A stretch of 64,000 nt of DNA from Luteithermobacter gelatinilyticus (lineage in GTDB: Bacteria > Pseudomonadota > Alphaproteobacteria > Sphingomonadales > Emcibacteraceae): contig NZ_CP040517.1 in NCBI RefSeq assembly GCF_005849285.1, positions 688,501 to 752,500 of the forward strand. The letters run 5' to 3'. Made by a program: the position numbers and the translations under genes. The notes beneath the pieces are model-generated. The model made no database searches, was not told the origin of the DNA, and was given only the letters and a program-made list of their open reading frames with translations. Of this stretch, positions 45,606 to 55,225 are shown one piece after another (position 1 is the stretch's first letter; every line of letters begins with the position of its first letter).

Positions 45606-47867
45606 TTAGAAATTCCAAATCAGCTCAACGCCATAGGTCCGGGGTTCGGAATAGTTTTCGACGATCGTATTAAAGAAATCACGAATATTGTCTATGGGCT
45701 GTTTTTTGTCGAACAGGTTGCGTCCCCACAAATATATTTCCCAGGTTTCATTGAGCGAGGCCAGCCCGATACGACCGTTGACCAGAGTAATCGGTTCGAT
45801 ATATCCGAAATCGACGCTGTTCCCCATCGCTGTGGTGATGGTTTTTATATTTTCCACCGTTGTGAAATAACCGCTGGAATGAGTGACGTCGCCGCGCAGA
45901 AGAAGCTGTGCGTCAAAATCGGGAATGTCGTCAACATATTGTATGCTCACGGCATAATTCCACTCCGGCGCATTGATCAGGTCATTGCCCGCCGCATTGC
46001 CGCCGCGACCCAGCGCATCGGGAAAATCATTAAAGGTGGCGTCCAGATACCCGGCGGAAGCCTGAATTTCGAGGCTGTCCAGGGGGCGGTAAATCAGTTC
46101 GGCTTCCACCCCCTTGGTTTCCACCTCGGCGGCATTTTTGATGGTGATGGAAGAGCCGTCCCCCAGTTCAATGAACTGATTGACCTGGTAATCATCGAAT
46201 TTGGACAGAAAAGCCGCCAGATTCAGGATCACCCGGTTGTCCAGGAAATTGGCTTTCAGCCCCAGCTCAAAACTGTCCACGGTTTCCTTGTCAAAATCAA
46301 TCCCTTCGGCCAGGGTATCGGCGGTGACATAGTCCAGATTGAAACCACCGCTTTTGAACCCCGTGGAATATTTGACATAACTGTTGAAGTTTTCGGTAAA
46401 TTCATACCCTATACTGAGGGTATGGGACAGATGTTCATCGCTGCGCTCGTCCCGCAGAGTGCCGTCGGTGGAGGCGATGCGGAACAGGCCCGAGGTGCGG
46501 CCATCAAGCAGCCAATCCACATCTTTTTCTTCATAAGTATACCGCAGTCCGAAGCCGAGCTGGAGCCGTTCCGTAATGTCATATCCGCCGTTAAGATAGG
46601 CGGCGTAGCTGTTGGTTTTTACCGTGCCCTGATTAAAAATGGTGCTGCCATGCACTGGAACCAGGAATCCCAGTCCTGCAGCAATCAGCCCTGGTTCAAA
46701 CGGGAAAATGTCCTCACCAACCCGGGCGTCGCGCCGGGTGTCGCCGCTTTGGTAAAAATAATACAGGCCCAGGACATAATTCAGCGGCCCTTCGCCCGGG
46801 GAAAGCAGCTGAAATTCCTGGGAAAACTGTTTGTAACTGTCGTCATATTCAATGGTGATCCAGTCTGCTACGGCATAATCGGAATCATTGATATAGAAAA
46901 TCTCGGTTTTGCGATAGGCGGTAATGGATTTGAGGCTGTAGCCATTATCAAACTGGTAATCCAGATTGATATTGCCGCCATAAATGTCCCGGTCTTCAGA
47001 AGTATCCGTGCCGGTGTTTGTCACATAGGGATCGGGCGTATCAGACAGGGTAACGGCAAAGGTATCGGTGGACGGTTCGCCGAGAAAGGACAGGCGATCT
47101 GAATGAAGACCGTCCACGGCCAGATTCAATTCCAGACTGTCGCTTAGCCCGGCCCGAAGCTGGGCGCGCCAGGCAAAGGAATCCCGGGCATTGAGCTTGT
47201 TGCCGGTATGAAGGTTCCTGATATAACCATCCCGGTCCTGTTTGCTCAACGAAATTTTTGCGGCCACTGTTTCGCCAAGTGGCACATTAAGATGGCCCTG
47301 AAATTCCCGCGCGTCGAGATTGCCGAGGGCGGCGCTGAACCGACCTTCCAGTTCATCGGTCGGTTTGCGTGAAACCAGGCTGATGGCCCCGGCGACGGTA
47401 TTTTTGCCGAACAAGGTGCCTTGGGGACCACGCAGTACCTCCATACGCTCCAGATCCACCAGTTCCTGATTGATGGCCGGGGACTGGCCCAGATAGACCC
47501 CGTCCAGATAGACCCCCACGCGGGTATCAAAGCCGATGTTGCGGCTGTTGGCGCCGACCCCGCGGATGGTGATGCTTGAGGTAAAGTCTGTTCCCCGGGA
47601 GATTTGCAAATTGGGAATGAAGTCGGCCACTTCCCGCAGTTGGGTAATGCCGGTCTGTTCGATATTCTCCTGGCTGAAGGCGGAAATGGCAATGGGGACT
47701 TCGGAAATTTTCTGGGCCCGTTTCTGGGCCGTGACCACAATTTCCTCAAAGGCTGATGCAGGGGGCGTTCCCGGCACGGCGGCGTTTTGTGCACTGGCGG
47801 GTAAGGCCGTTGCCAGAATAGCGCCAAGCGTGGTCAGGGACATGGTTGTTCCTATGGTGTAGTTCAC
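45606..47867 (-). CDS. TonB-dependent outer-membrane receptor
   Basis: 753 aa. Signal peptide (LGAILATALPASAQ), a TonB-box-like EEIVVTAQKR, plug domain (TSSITIRGVGANSRNIGFDTRVGVYLDGVYLGQS, broken here by LRGPQGTLFGKNT) and a beta-barrel ending in aromatic WNF. Plug features (VTAQKR, RGPQGTLFGKNTVAGAI) resemble the large receptor family common in sphingomonads and relatives. Substrate unknown. The start may be GTG 47867 (GGGAG upstream) or ATG 47843 (AGGAA upstream). Confidence 0.88.
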   Translation of the reverse strand: MNYTIGTTMSLTTLGAILATALPASAQNAAVPGTPPASAFEEIVVTAQKRAQKISEVPIAISAFSQENIEQTGITQLREVADFIPNLQISRGTDFTSSITIRGVGANSRNIGFDTRVGVYLDGVYLGQSPAINQELVDLERMEVLRGPQGTLFGKNTVAGAISLVSRKPTDELEGRFSAALGNLDAREFQGHLNVPLGETVAAKISLSKQDRDGYIRNLHTGNKLNARDSFAWRAQLRAGLSDSLELNLAVDGLHSDRLSFLGEPSTDTFAVTLSDTPDPYVTNTGTDTSEDRDIYGGNINLDYQFDNGYSLKSITAYRKTEIFYINDSDYAVADWITIEYDDSYKQFSQEFQLLSPGEGPLNYVLGLYYFYQSGDTRRDARVGEDIFPFEPGLIAAGLGFLVPVHGSTIFNQGTVKTNSYAAYLNGGYDITERLQLGFGLRYTYEEKDVDWLLDGRTSGLFRIASTDGTLRDERSDEHLSHTLSIGYEFTENFNSYVKYSTGFKSGGFNLDYVTADTLAEGIDFDKETVDSFELGLKANFLDNRVILNLAAFLSKFDDYQVNQFIELGDGSSITIKNAAEVETKGVEAELIYRPLDSLEIQASAGYLDATFNDFPDALGRGGNAAGNDLINAPEWNYAVSIQYVDDIPDFDAQLLLRGDVTHSSGYFTTVENIKTITTAMGNSVDFGYIEPITLVNGRIGLASLNETWEIYLWGRNLFDKKQPIDNIRDFFNTIVENYSEPRTYGVELIWNF

Positions 47868-47983
47868 AGTATTTCTCCCAAAATTTTAACGGATTCTACG
47901 CCCTAATTCTTATTTTATCGTTAGTGCCGTCCTGATTTTTTTATCCGAAGTTTTTAGAGGCCATTTCTGGTGCCTGAGGCGCG

Positions 47984-48014
47984 AAAAGACCATGGCAGGA
48001 TGCCATAGTCTTTT
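47984..48014 (-). terminator. Hairpin after the PhoD-like gene
   Basis: AAAAGACCATGGCA and TGCCATAGTCTTTT form a 14-bp stem with one mismatch-type pair and a 3-base loop, with A and T tracts on both sides; it could end transcription in both directions. Confidence 0.7.
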
Positions 48015-48077
48015 TCTGTTTCATGTACTAAAACGAACGTTTTTAAGAGGTTATCATGTCAAACTGGAAATGCAACC

Positions 48078-49247
48078 TCAACCTTTTGTTTTTGAAGATG
48101 TATGCTGTAATAAGTTGAGTCGGAAGGAATGTTGCAGCACCATCTGTCCGTCTTCATTGCGGATTTCGGCGGTGATCTGCGGGTCTTCTAGACCCCAATC
48201 AATGTAAATCAGGCCAAAATTTTCCCGGTCGTAATACAGGTTGTTAAACCGCCGGTGATTGGGATTAATGCCGGGATAGACGGATGCCTTGAGCCCGCTG
48301 GAGGTAAAATCCCAGAGCGGATAGGCCGGCGTCGGCATGTTCCCCGTTTTTGTTACCGGCAGCAGGGAAAATTCACCCCGATGGATGTCGCCGCTGATAA
48401 AAAACACACCCTGGGCGCCGGTCGTGTTGATCAGACGGATCAGGCGGGCCCGTTCATGGGGGAACTGGGCCCAGCCTTCCCAGCCGGAGGTGGCCGCGAC
48501 GAACTGGATGCTGCTGCCGATGATTTTGATTTCAGCGGGCCGGCGCAGTTCCTGTTCCAGCCATTGCCATTGTGTCTCGCTCATAAGGCGGGTGGAAGGA
48601 TCCGAGAGCGGGCGATAGGGGCCATAACCCATTTTTACCCGCTTGTGAAATTCTTCCTTGGTGTATCCATAGGGCAACCGGTCCCGTTCATAGCGCAAAT
48701 CAGGCAGGATAATATGCACCCGCTGTCCTGCTGGCCCAAACAGGTAGGAGGTGTAAATGCCGCCCTTGCGGGTGCGTCTTGGCGAGTTGGCCGGTTCTTC
48801 AAAAAAATCAAGAAAGATGTTCCGGGCGTCCTGTTTCATGACATAGTGTTTATCTCCGTCATTGACCCCATAGTCGTGATCGTCCCAGATGCCGATCACC
48901 GGGGTCCCGCGCCTTAGGGCCTGAAAGCCCGGCTTTTTACCCAGAAGCTCGTAATCCGCGGCCATTTTGTCCATGTTTTCCGTATCCGCATAGACCGTAT
49001 CCCCCAGGAAGACGAACAGGTCCGGCTCCAGCGCCGCAATGCTGTCCCAGACCGGCTGGTCCATATCCTGTCTGGCGCAGGAGCCGAAAGCAATCATGTC
49101 CAGTCGCCGTGAGGAAATGTTATGGTCTGAAAGTGAGGGGGGCGCGGCCAAAGCCGGGGCAGACAGGGGGGCGGTGGGCATCGCGCCGGATAAAAACAGC
49201 GCGGAAGCGCCAAGCGTGAAGTGGCGTCGGGAGAGTTTGAGGGCCAT
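48078..49247 (-). CDS. PhoD-like alkaline phosphatase, Tat-exported
   Basis: 389 aa from ATG 49247. The N-terminus LSRRHFTLGASALFLSGAM is a twin-arginine signal. The PhoD-like domain shows IAFGSCARQDMDQPVWDSI, FVFLGDTVYAD, GIWDDHDYGVND and FISGDIHRGEF, the metal-binding set of metallophosphoesterases of this family. A phosphatase or phosphodiesterase in the periplasm. A longer start at 49292 would fall inside the preceding terminator. Neighbour of two outer-membrane receptors. Confidence 0.85.
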   Translation of the reverse strand: MALKLSRRHFTLGASALFLSGAMPTAPLSAPALAAPPSLSDHNISSRRLDMIAFGSCARQDMDQPVWDSIAALEPDLFVFLGDTVYADTENMDKMAADYELLGKKPGFQALRRGTPVIGIWDDHDYGVNDGDKHYVMKQDARNIFLDFFEEPANSPRRTRKGGIYTSYLFGPAGQRVHIILPDLRYERDRLPYGYTKEEFHKRVKMGYGPYRPLSDPSTRLMSETQWQWLEQELRRPAEIKIIGSSIQFVAATSGWEGWAQFPHERARLIRLINTTGAQGVFFISGDIHRGEFSLLPVTKTGNMPTPAYPLWDFTSSGLKASVYPGINPNHRRFNNLYYDRENFGLIYIDWGLEDPQITAEIRNEDGQMVLQHSFRLNLLQHTSSKTKG

Positions 49248-49274
49248 TTGTCTTAATCCTTTTCCATAAACATG

Positions 49275-49303
49275 AAAAAGGAAGGCGGCCACAGCCGCCT
49301 TCC
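49275..49303 (-). terminator. Rho-independent terminator of the Oar-like receptor gene
   Basis: GGAAGGCGGC and GCCGCCTTCC make a perfect 10-bp stem with a 4-base loop; on the minus strand five T follow. Confidence 0.88.
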
Positions 49304-49320
49304 GGTTGAGATGTTGTGTC

Positions 49321-52300
49321 TTAGAATTCGTAGCGCAGACCCAGACGGATCTTCCACAGGGACGCCAGCGTGTCGGTGGTCTTTTCCCCTGCTGAACTGT
49401 TCAGGTTGCTGTAGACATATTTGCCGGTTGCCGGATCAATCACGGTACTGACCACTGGCTGGACATAATGGAATGGGGTATAGTCATATCGGCCCCAGTC
49501 ATTGTTCAGCAGGTTGGTCAGATTCTGGATGTCAAAGGTGAACACCCCGCGGTGTCCTTCTGAGAAACCGGGCAGTTCCTGACTGAATCTGAAGTCAACC
49601 GTGGTCACCCAGGGATCGTTGAAGGCGTTGCGCGGCGCAATCCTGCCGCGGTATTTGTCCAGACCGCTTTCCTGGATAAAGACGTTCAGTTCTTCCCAGC
49701 TAATGCCGTCCAGAAGGACATCATTTTCATCGACCGGTACGTAAAACAGCTGGCTGTCACGGTAATTATCCGGGTTGCCAAAGGTGGAATTGCCGTCAAA
49801 GGTATAACTGAACGGCCGGCCGGACTGGCTGGTGAACAGCAGACCAAAGCGGCTTTCCAGGTCTTTCACAAGTTCGGTACGGTAATTGATGTTAAAAATG
49901 AACTTGTGTTTAATTTCGTAGTTGGAGGTGGCGAGCGCCGGGAAATTCGGGTCGCTGAAGGCCAGTTTGGCATAGTTGGAGGATGCGGTGGAACTGGTGC
50001 CCGGATTGACATCCTTGGCATCGGTATTGGTATAGGAAAAGAAGAAGTCGAGGCCGTTGTCATATTCCTTTTGCAGTGACACGACAAATACCGTGCTTTC
50101 CCCGTCTTCGGAATTGGTCAGTCCGATATGCTGGTCGCCGCCGTTGCAGATGCTGGAATAGATCGGCCGGCCGTCGGGTGCCGTATCGCTTTTTTCAATA
50201 CAGATATCTACCCATTTGGTGCCTTTATCCGTACGGCTTAACAGGGCCTCTGCGGTGAGATGATAACCATCGCCCAGAGCCCCGAGATCAAGGGTATACT
50301 CCGCAGCCAGATTAAATTTCCAGGCCCGGGGCACCTCAAAGCCGGGATCAATATAATTGACATCGCCGGAGGCGTCGCCGCTGCTGATGGCGTCCAGTGC
50401 CTCTTGCGGCAAAGTAAACCCGTCCACATTGCTCACCCCGTCACTATCCCGGTAGCTGACAATGGTGACGCCATCGTTGGAATAGCTGTTGGAAATCCAC
50501 ACATTGGGATTGCCGCCGCTGAACAGGCCCGCGCCCCCGCGCAAGGTAAGCCGTTCCGTGGCCATATAGTTGAAGCCGAAACGGGGCATGAGAATATCCA
50601 GCCCGTCAATGGTTTCATTATTGGCAAAACCATGCAGGTCCACAAAGTCCTGATTGAGGCGCGGGGTGTCGCTGGTGCTATAGCGTTCATAGCGCAATCC
50701 AAACATCATGGTCAGCCGTTCGTTCAGGTCCCAGCGATCCTGAAGATAAATGGTGTCAATGGCATAGCCGAACGCGGCGGCGCCGTCATTGGCGTCATTG
50801 CTGAAGGCGTTGTTGTAGCTTAGTGAGGCAGCGTTGCGGTTCCTGAAATCTTCAATGCTGTCAAAAACATAGGATCCTTTGCTACCGGGCACGAACAGGT
50901 TGAAAATATCCAGCATCTCCCGCTCATAACCGCCGGAAATTTCATGGGCGTCCAGATAATAGGTGCCGGCCAGCTTGATCTGCCAGGTGTCATTTTCCAG
51001 ATCGTTGGCATGGCGGTAAAAGTCCGGCCCGAGATAGACATCGCCGCCCTCAGGCGTGCTGATCTGCATCAGTGCAAAATCATTGCCGGTCATGCTTTCC
51101 TGCCGGGTTTCAACGTCCTTGTAGGAGACCCGGACCTCCGTAGAGAAATTCTCGGACCAGTCGGAAAAAACCTGTAATGCATAGGAGTTCATTGTTTCGG
51201 TCTTATTGTACCAGTTGGACAACAGGCCGTAGCGGCCGCGCGAGGCCGAGGTGTTCTGCGGGTTGATGTTGTTGCCTTCAGCGCGCTGATAGGTGAAGGC
51301 CAGGCGGTGATCATCATTCAGGTTCCAGTCAATTTTGCCGAAGACTTTTTCATCCGTTTCGTCAAGGCTGCGGGCATTTTCATAAGACCCGGGATCGTAG
51401 TCATAGACCTCTTGGGCAATCGAGATGATCTCATCCACATCGGCCTTTGATACATTATTGATGCTGTTGGCGAATCCGGCCCCCTCCGGTCCACTGTCAA
51501 ACGGTTCCGTGGCTTCCAGCTTTTCATAGCCCAGCATAAAAAACAGCTTGTCTTCAATGATCGGGCCGCCAAAGGTGGCGCCGTATACTTTTTCCTCGAA
51601 GGTCAGCATTTGGTCTTCGCCGTCCAGCTCACTGCCGGTGAGGCTGTCATCGCGGTAATAGAACCAGGCGGATCCATGATAATCATTAGTGCCGGATTTG
51701 GTCACCACATTGATGTTGCCGCCCTGGAAACCGCCATATTCCACATCAAAGGGGGCGGCATTGACGGATAACTGGTCGATTACGTCGAGGATAATGGGGC
51801 TGCGCTGGGTCGGATAACCGCCGTTATTGAGGCCGAAATCGTCATTTTGTTTCACGCCGTCAATGGTCAGGCTGTTGAAGCGGTTATTGCTGCCGGCGAT
51901 GCTGATGGCGTTGCTGTTGGTGGGATCGACGGTGACAAGAGGGTCAATGCGCACATAATCGTGCAGATCACGGCTGGTGGCCGGAATGCCTTTACGGCGG
52001 TCTTCATCGATCATTGTCGCCATGCCCATTTTGATCTGCTGGCTCTGGGCGGCAGCGGTTACGATGATTTCCTCCAGGGGGGTGGCTTCTACAGTAATTG
52101 TTACGGTGGATGCTTCGCCCAGTGTCAGGAAGACATTGTCTTCCCGGCCATTGCCGGACGGAGCTTCCACAAGCACGCTGTACGGACCGCCCACCCTTAG
52201 CCCAGCGGCGCTGAAATGGCCGTTGCTGTCTGTGGTCAATACCTTTTTGGTGCCGGAGGGGAGATGGGTGATGGTGACGGTGGCGTCGGCAATGGCCGAT

Positions 52301-52446
52301 TGGGCGGGAGTGAGTACGGTGCCCTGCAGGCGGGACGTGGTTTCCACGGCCTGGGCCTCAAGGCTCAGTGTAGCCGCAGAAAGCAGGGCCAGGGACAAGG
52401 CTGTAGATGACCTGAAAAATGAAGAACGCTGTTTGAAGAAAGACAT
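49321..52446 (-). CDS. Oar-like TonB-dependent outer-membrane protein with carboxypeptidase-regulatory domain
   Basis: 1041 aa. Signal peptide (STALSLALLSAATLSLEAQA), an Ig-like regulatory domain (SRLQGTVLTPAQSAIADATV), a plug (PLEEIIVTAAAQSQ and onward), and a very large beta-barrel ending LRYEF. The Oar family includes adhesion- and peptide-linked receptors in myxobacteria and proteobacteria. Substrate unknown. AGAGGGGAAG precedes the ATG. It is followed by a clear terminator, so it forms its own transcript. Confidence 0.88.
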   Translation of the reverse strand: MSFFKQRSSFFRSSTALSLALLSAATLSLEAQAVETTSRLQGTVLTPAQSAIADATVTITHLPSGTKKVLTTDSNGHFSAAGLRVGGPYSVLVEAPSGNGREDNVFLTLGEASTVTITVEATPLEEIIVTAAAQSQQIKMGMATMIDEDRRKGIPATSRDLHDYVRIDPLVTVDPTNSNAISIAGSNNRFNSLTIDGVKQNDDFGLNNGGYPTQRSPIILDVIDQLSVNAAPFDVEYGGFQGGNINVVTKSGTNDYHGSAWFYYRDDSLTGSELDGEDQMLTFEEKVYGATFGGPIIEDKLFFMLGYEKLEATEPFDSGPEGAGFANSINNVSKADVDEIISIAQEVYDYDPGSYENARSLDETDEKVFGKIDWNLNDDHRLAFTYQRAEGNNINPQNTSASRGRYGLLSNWYNKTETMNSYALQVFSDWSENFSTEVRVSYKDVETRQESMTGNDFALMQISTPEGGDVYLGPDFYRHANDLENDTWQIKLAGTYYLDAHEISGGYEREMLDIFNLFVPGSKGSYVFDSIEDFRNRNAASLSYNNAFSNDANDGAAAFGYAIDTIYLQDRWDLNERLTMMFGLRYERYSTSDTPRLNQDFVDLHGFANNETIDGLDILMPRFGFNYMATERLTLRGGAGLFSGGNPNVWISNSYSNDGVTIVSYRDSDGVSNVDGFTLPQEALDAISSGDASGDVNYIDPGFEVPRAWKFNLAAEYTLDLGALGDGYHLTAEALLSRTDKGTKWVDICIEKSDTAPDGRPIYSSICNGGDQHIGLTNSEDGESTVFVVSLQKEYDNGLDFFFSYTNTDAKDVNPGTSSTASSNYAKLAFSDPNFPALATSNYEIKHKFIFNINYRTELVKDLESRFGLLFTSQSGRPFSYTFDGNSTFGNPDNYRDSQLFYVPVDENDVLLDGISWEELNVFIQESGLDKYRGRIAPRNAFNDPWVTTVDFRFSQELPGFSEGHRGVFTFDIQNLTNLLNNDWGRYDYTPFHYVQPVVSTVIDPATGKYVYSNLNSSAGEKTTDTLASLWKIRLGLRYEF

Positions 52447-52646
52447 TTTCTTCCCCTCTGTCAGATAGTTAATAACGTCGGTAAATAATGTGACTGGATG
52501 TCGGGGTGTGACTTTTAGATATATATGTTGCAGTGCAATGAAAGCTGTGTGGAGCTTTTATGACAAGCGTGCGGGGCCGAAACAGGAAAAGTTGAAACGG
52601 GGGCTCTTTTAGGGGACCACCCCGAAAGGGTCTGAAATGTTGGCTC

Positions 52647-52677
52647 AAAAAAAAGCCCCGGCGGGTGAGACCGGGGC
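52647..52677 (-). terminator. Rho-independent terminator of the ABC operon
   Basis: On the minus strand GCCCCGG-TCTCACCCG-CCGGGGC is followed by eight T, 44 bases after the permease stop. Confidence 0.88.
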
Positions 52678-52720
52678 AGTGGAAGATATCAGGAGTTAAG
52701 CTCCCAATATAGGAACAGCG

Positions 52721-53668
52721 TTACTGGTTGTTTCGGCGGCGCAGGTGAATGCTGGCGAAGATCATGAGACCTGCTAGGCCAAGGCCGATCCAGAAAGACG
52801 GGAGGGTTGCAGTCTTAAGTATTTCCAAACTGTTCAGGATGGTGAAATATTCCACATCGCCGAGTGTGACGTAACGGAACAGAAGCTCACCGCCAAGGTG
52901 GTTGTCCAGCCATTCCATCAGATAGGAATGGTCGTAAAAAATGGCTTCAATGATCGTGATGACGACAACCGGCAGCACCGCGGTGAGAAACGGGGTGCGT
53001 TTGGCATAGGCCGAGGCCAGAATGAGGTAAGCAAATACCGGCAGGGCCCACAGGCTGTACATCAGTACAATCACCAGTTCATTCAGAAACAGGGTCGGCA
53101 GGTTGAGTGGCGCCCAGAACAGTTCCCATGCGCTATAGGGAGTGCCCAGGGTGAAAAGACTGAGCAGCACAAGGATGACCAGCTGTGTCAAAAAGATAAA
53201 AAGCAGGGCGACCAGCGGGGTAACAAAAACATTGCTGACGATTTTGGACAGGACCGTCTGGTGATCGGAGACGGGCATGGACTTCCAGAAAAGAATGCTG
53301 TTGTCCTGACGTTCGTCATACAGGCTGCTGAGGCTGTTGGAAATCATCACGATCCATGTGCCAAGGCCAATGATGAAGCCCATGGAGATAACCAGTTTGG
53401 ACATGGCTTCACCACGCCGTTCCATGGAAAGCCCGGACAATTCCTCAAGCAGGAAGCTGGAGACCGCCAACCCTTCATTGGAGATGCTGATCTCGCCGTC
53501 GCTAATATGAATGTTACTATAGAACAGGGCAAACAGCGCCAGCGCAACGGATAGGCCGGCGCCCACCATCGGCCAGTAGAACATGCTGCGGCGGTTTTCC
53601 CAATACTCCCGGATCAGCAAGGTCTTGAATGGGCTGTATCCGGTGATTTTCAGCAGCGCGGGGGTCAT
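52721..53668 (-). CDS. ABC-2 type transporter permease
   Basis: 315 aa from ATG 53668, preceded by CGGAG; a longer reading to 53746 overlaps the previous small gene. About six membrane spans (for example MVGAGLSVALALFALFY, MGFIIGLGTWIVMISNSL, PLVALLFIFLTQLVILVLLS) with a large extracytoplasmic loop after span 1. It carries YDERQDNSILFWKSMPVS between spans, typical of these permeases. It should pair with the ATPase at 54348-55211. Substrate unknown. Confidence 0.85.
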   Translation of the reverse strand: MTPALLKITGYSPFKTLLIREYWENRRSMFYWPMVGAGLSVALALFALFYSNIHISDGEISISNEGLAVSSFLLEELSGLSMERRGEAMSKLVISMGFIIGLGTWIVMISNSLSSLYDERQDNSILFWKSMPVSDHQTVLSKIVSNVFVTPLVALLFIFLTQLVILVLLSLFTLGTPYSAWELFWAPLNLPTLFLNELVIVLMYSLWALPVFAYLILASAYAKRTPFLTAVLPVVVITIIEAIFYDHSYLMEWLDNHLGGELLFRYVTLGDVEYFTILNSLEILKTATLPSFWIGLGLAGLMIFASIHLRRRNNQ

Positions 53669-53715
53669 GGTTTTTCTCCGAATCCTTGTTTTAATGGTTG
53701 TCTCGGTCATGGTCT

Positions 53716-54021
53716 TCAGGCCAGATCGCAACTGTCCAGATGGCAAAACACCACGCGGTCATTGGCCTGTTGGGGGGTCAGCCCCGCCCGGGAGGTGTCC
53801 TGCCGGGCGGCATTCAGGGTCAAAAGACCCATAATGCCAATTAGGAGCAGCAGGGCCGCAAGCGCGGTATTGACCAGGGCATGGTTGACAGGGGAGTCCC
53901 GCCGCGGTCCATATCGTGGCGTTTTGGGGGCCGGGCGGAGCGGGCGACGATGAACCGCCGGTGTCTGGACCAGTCCCAGAAAGGTGCCAGGGTCGGTTTG
54001 AGTGGTAAAGATACGGATCAC
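53716..54021 (-). CDS. Small single-span membrane protein of the ABC operon (paralogue 2)
   Basis: 101 aa. The N-terminus MIRIFTTQTDPGTFLGL, a basic cytoplasmic segment (HRRPLRPAPKTPRYGPRRD), one membrane span (TALAALLLLIGIMGLLTL) and a short tail. It aligns with the next gene upstream over the first 17 residues (FT-x-x-x-DP-x-x-FLGL). No known family recognised. It lies between the second small gene and the permease. Confidence 0.7.
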   Translation of the reverse strand: MIRIFTTQTDPGTFLGLVQTPAVHRRPLRPAPKTPRYGPRRDSPVNHALVNTALAALLLLIGIMGLLTLNAARQDTSRAGLTPQQANDRVVFCHLDSCDLA

Positions 54022-54057
54022 GGTAGATCTCCTCGCTGGCGGTTCCCGGTCTGCGCC

Positions 54058-54324
54058 TTAGGACTGCAGGGTCCGGGAAGACGTTATGTCTCTTTGGGTT
54101 TCATATTTACTTTGCAGACTGGAGGCGCCGGCGATGGTCGCCACGATCAGCAGGCTGCTGAGCGCGACGGTGGTCAGCACCTCACGGCTGTGTCGCTGTA
54201 AATTCGCCAGAGTGCGCCGTTTTGCACGTTTGGGCAGGGGCCGCTGGCGGGTTTTTCCTGTCATGCGAGCCGTCAGGCCCAAAAAGCTCTGAGGGTCGAT
54301 ATTGTCGGTAAAAAGGGTTGTCAT
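54058..54324 (-). CDS. Small single-span membrane protein of the ABC operon (paralogue 1)
   Basis: 88 aa. MTTLFTDNIDPQSFLGL, a basic stretch (KTRQRPLPKRAKRRTL), one span (VALSSLLIVATIAGASSL) and a tail ending TLQS. Same layout and N-terminal motif as its downstream neighbour. It follows the ATPase gene by 23 bases. It may be an accessory subunit; function unknown. Confidence 0.7.
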   Translation of the reverse strand: MTTLFTDNIDPQSFLGLTARMTGKTRQRPLPKRAKRRTLANLQRHSREVLTTVALSSLLIVATIAGASSLQSKYETQRDITSSRTLQS

Positions 54325-54347
54325 GGCTCTTCTCGCTTTCAGTGTGT

Positions 54348-55211
54348 TTAAACGGGGGACTGCGTTTCATTCATCAGGGTGACAAACAGGTCTGAAAGGG
54401 ACAGACGGGAAATGTCACCAAGATCTTCAAGTTCTTGCCGCGGGCGGCCGTGAAAAATCATACTGGTGCGCCCCAGGGTTGTGCGTTCGCTCACTGGCTC
54501 CAAGGCCCGGGCAGCGTCCAGATTTTCGCGCCTTGGATGCAGAATCAGCCAGCTTTCGGCAATCTGTTCCATGGTTGCGGCCTGCAAGATGCGGCCCTCG
54601 CGGATGAAAATGACATCGGTCAGAAGATTTTCGATTTCATCCACCTGATGGGTGGTAATCAGAATGGTTCTTTCCTCGTCATAATAATCTTCCAGCAACT
54701 GGTGATAGAATTTCTTGCGGTTCAGGATATCCAGCCCGAGGGTTGGCTCATCCAGAACCAGGAGTTGGGCGTCAATGGCCATCACCAGCGCCAGATGGAC
54801 TTGAACGATCATGCCTTTGGACAGCTGACGGATTTTTTTCTCCAGGGAAACCGCCGTGCCGTTGAGAAAATCCAGCGCCTTGTCGCGATTGAACCCCGGA
54901 TGTACGCCTTCGACAAAGTCTATCGTCTCACACACCTTCATCCATTTCGGCAGGGTTGCCACATCGGAAATGAAACAGACCTGTTTCATCAGCGCATTGC
55001 GTTCGCGGTACGGATCAAAGCCCAGGACGTTTAAGTCGCCGTCATAATCCGTCAGTCCCAGAATGGTGTTGATCAGGGTGGTTTTACCGGCCCCGTTCGC
55101 CCCAATGATTCCGGTGATTTGACCCTTGTGAATGTCGAGGTCAATGCCCTTCAGGGCCTCAAAAGAGCCGTAGGATTTTTTCAGATTGCGGGCGGTTATC
55201 AGCGTTGTCAT
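54348..55211 (-). CDS. ABC transporter ATPase, YtrB-like
   Basis: 287 aa. Walker A GANGAGKTT, signature-like RQLSKGMIVQVHL, Walker B LLVLDEPTLGLD and switch His in LITTHQVDE. It should energise the permease at the end of the operon. The C-terminal domain beyond about residue 220 is unusually long. It starts 14 bases after the GntR gene, so the regulator and transporter form one operon. Confidence 0.9.
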   Translation of the reverse strand: MTTLITARNLKKSYGSFEALKGIDLDIHKGQITGIIGANGAGKTTLINTILGLTDYDGDLNVLGFDPYRERNALMKQVCFISDVATLPKWMKVCETIDFVEGVHPGFNRDKALDFLNGTAVSLEKKIRQLSKGMIVQVHLALVMAIDAQLLVLDEPTLGLDILNRKKFYHQLLEDYYDEERTILITTHQVDEIENLLTDVIFIREGRILQAATMEQIAESWLILHPRRENLDAARALEPVSERTTLGRTSMIFHGRPRQELEDLGDISRLSLSDLFVTLMNETQSPV

Positions 55212-55225
55212 GGTTCGGTCCCTGT

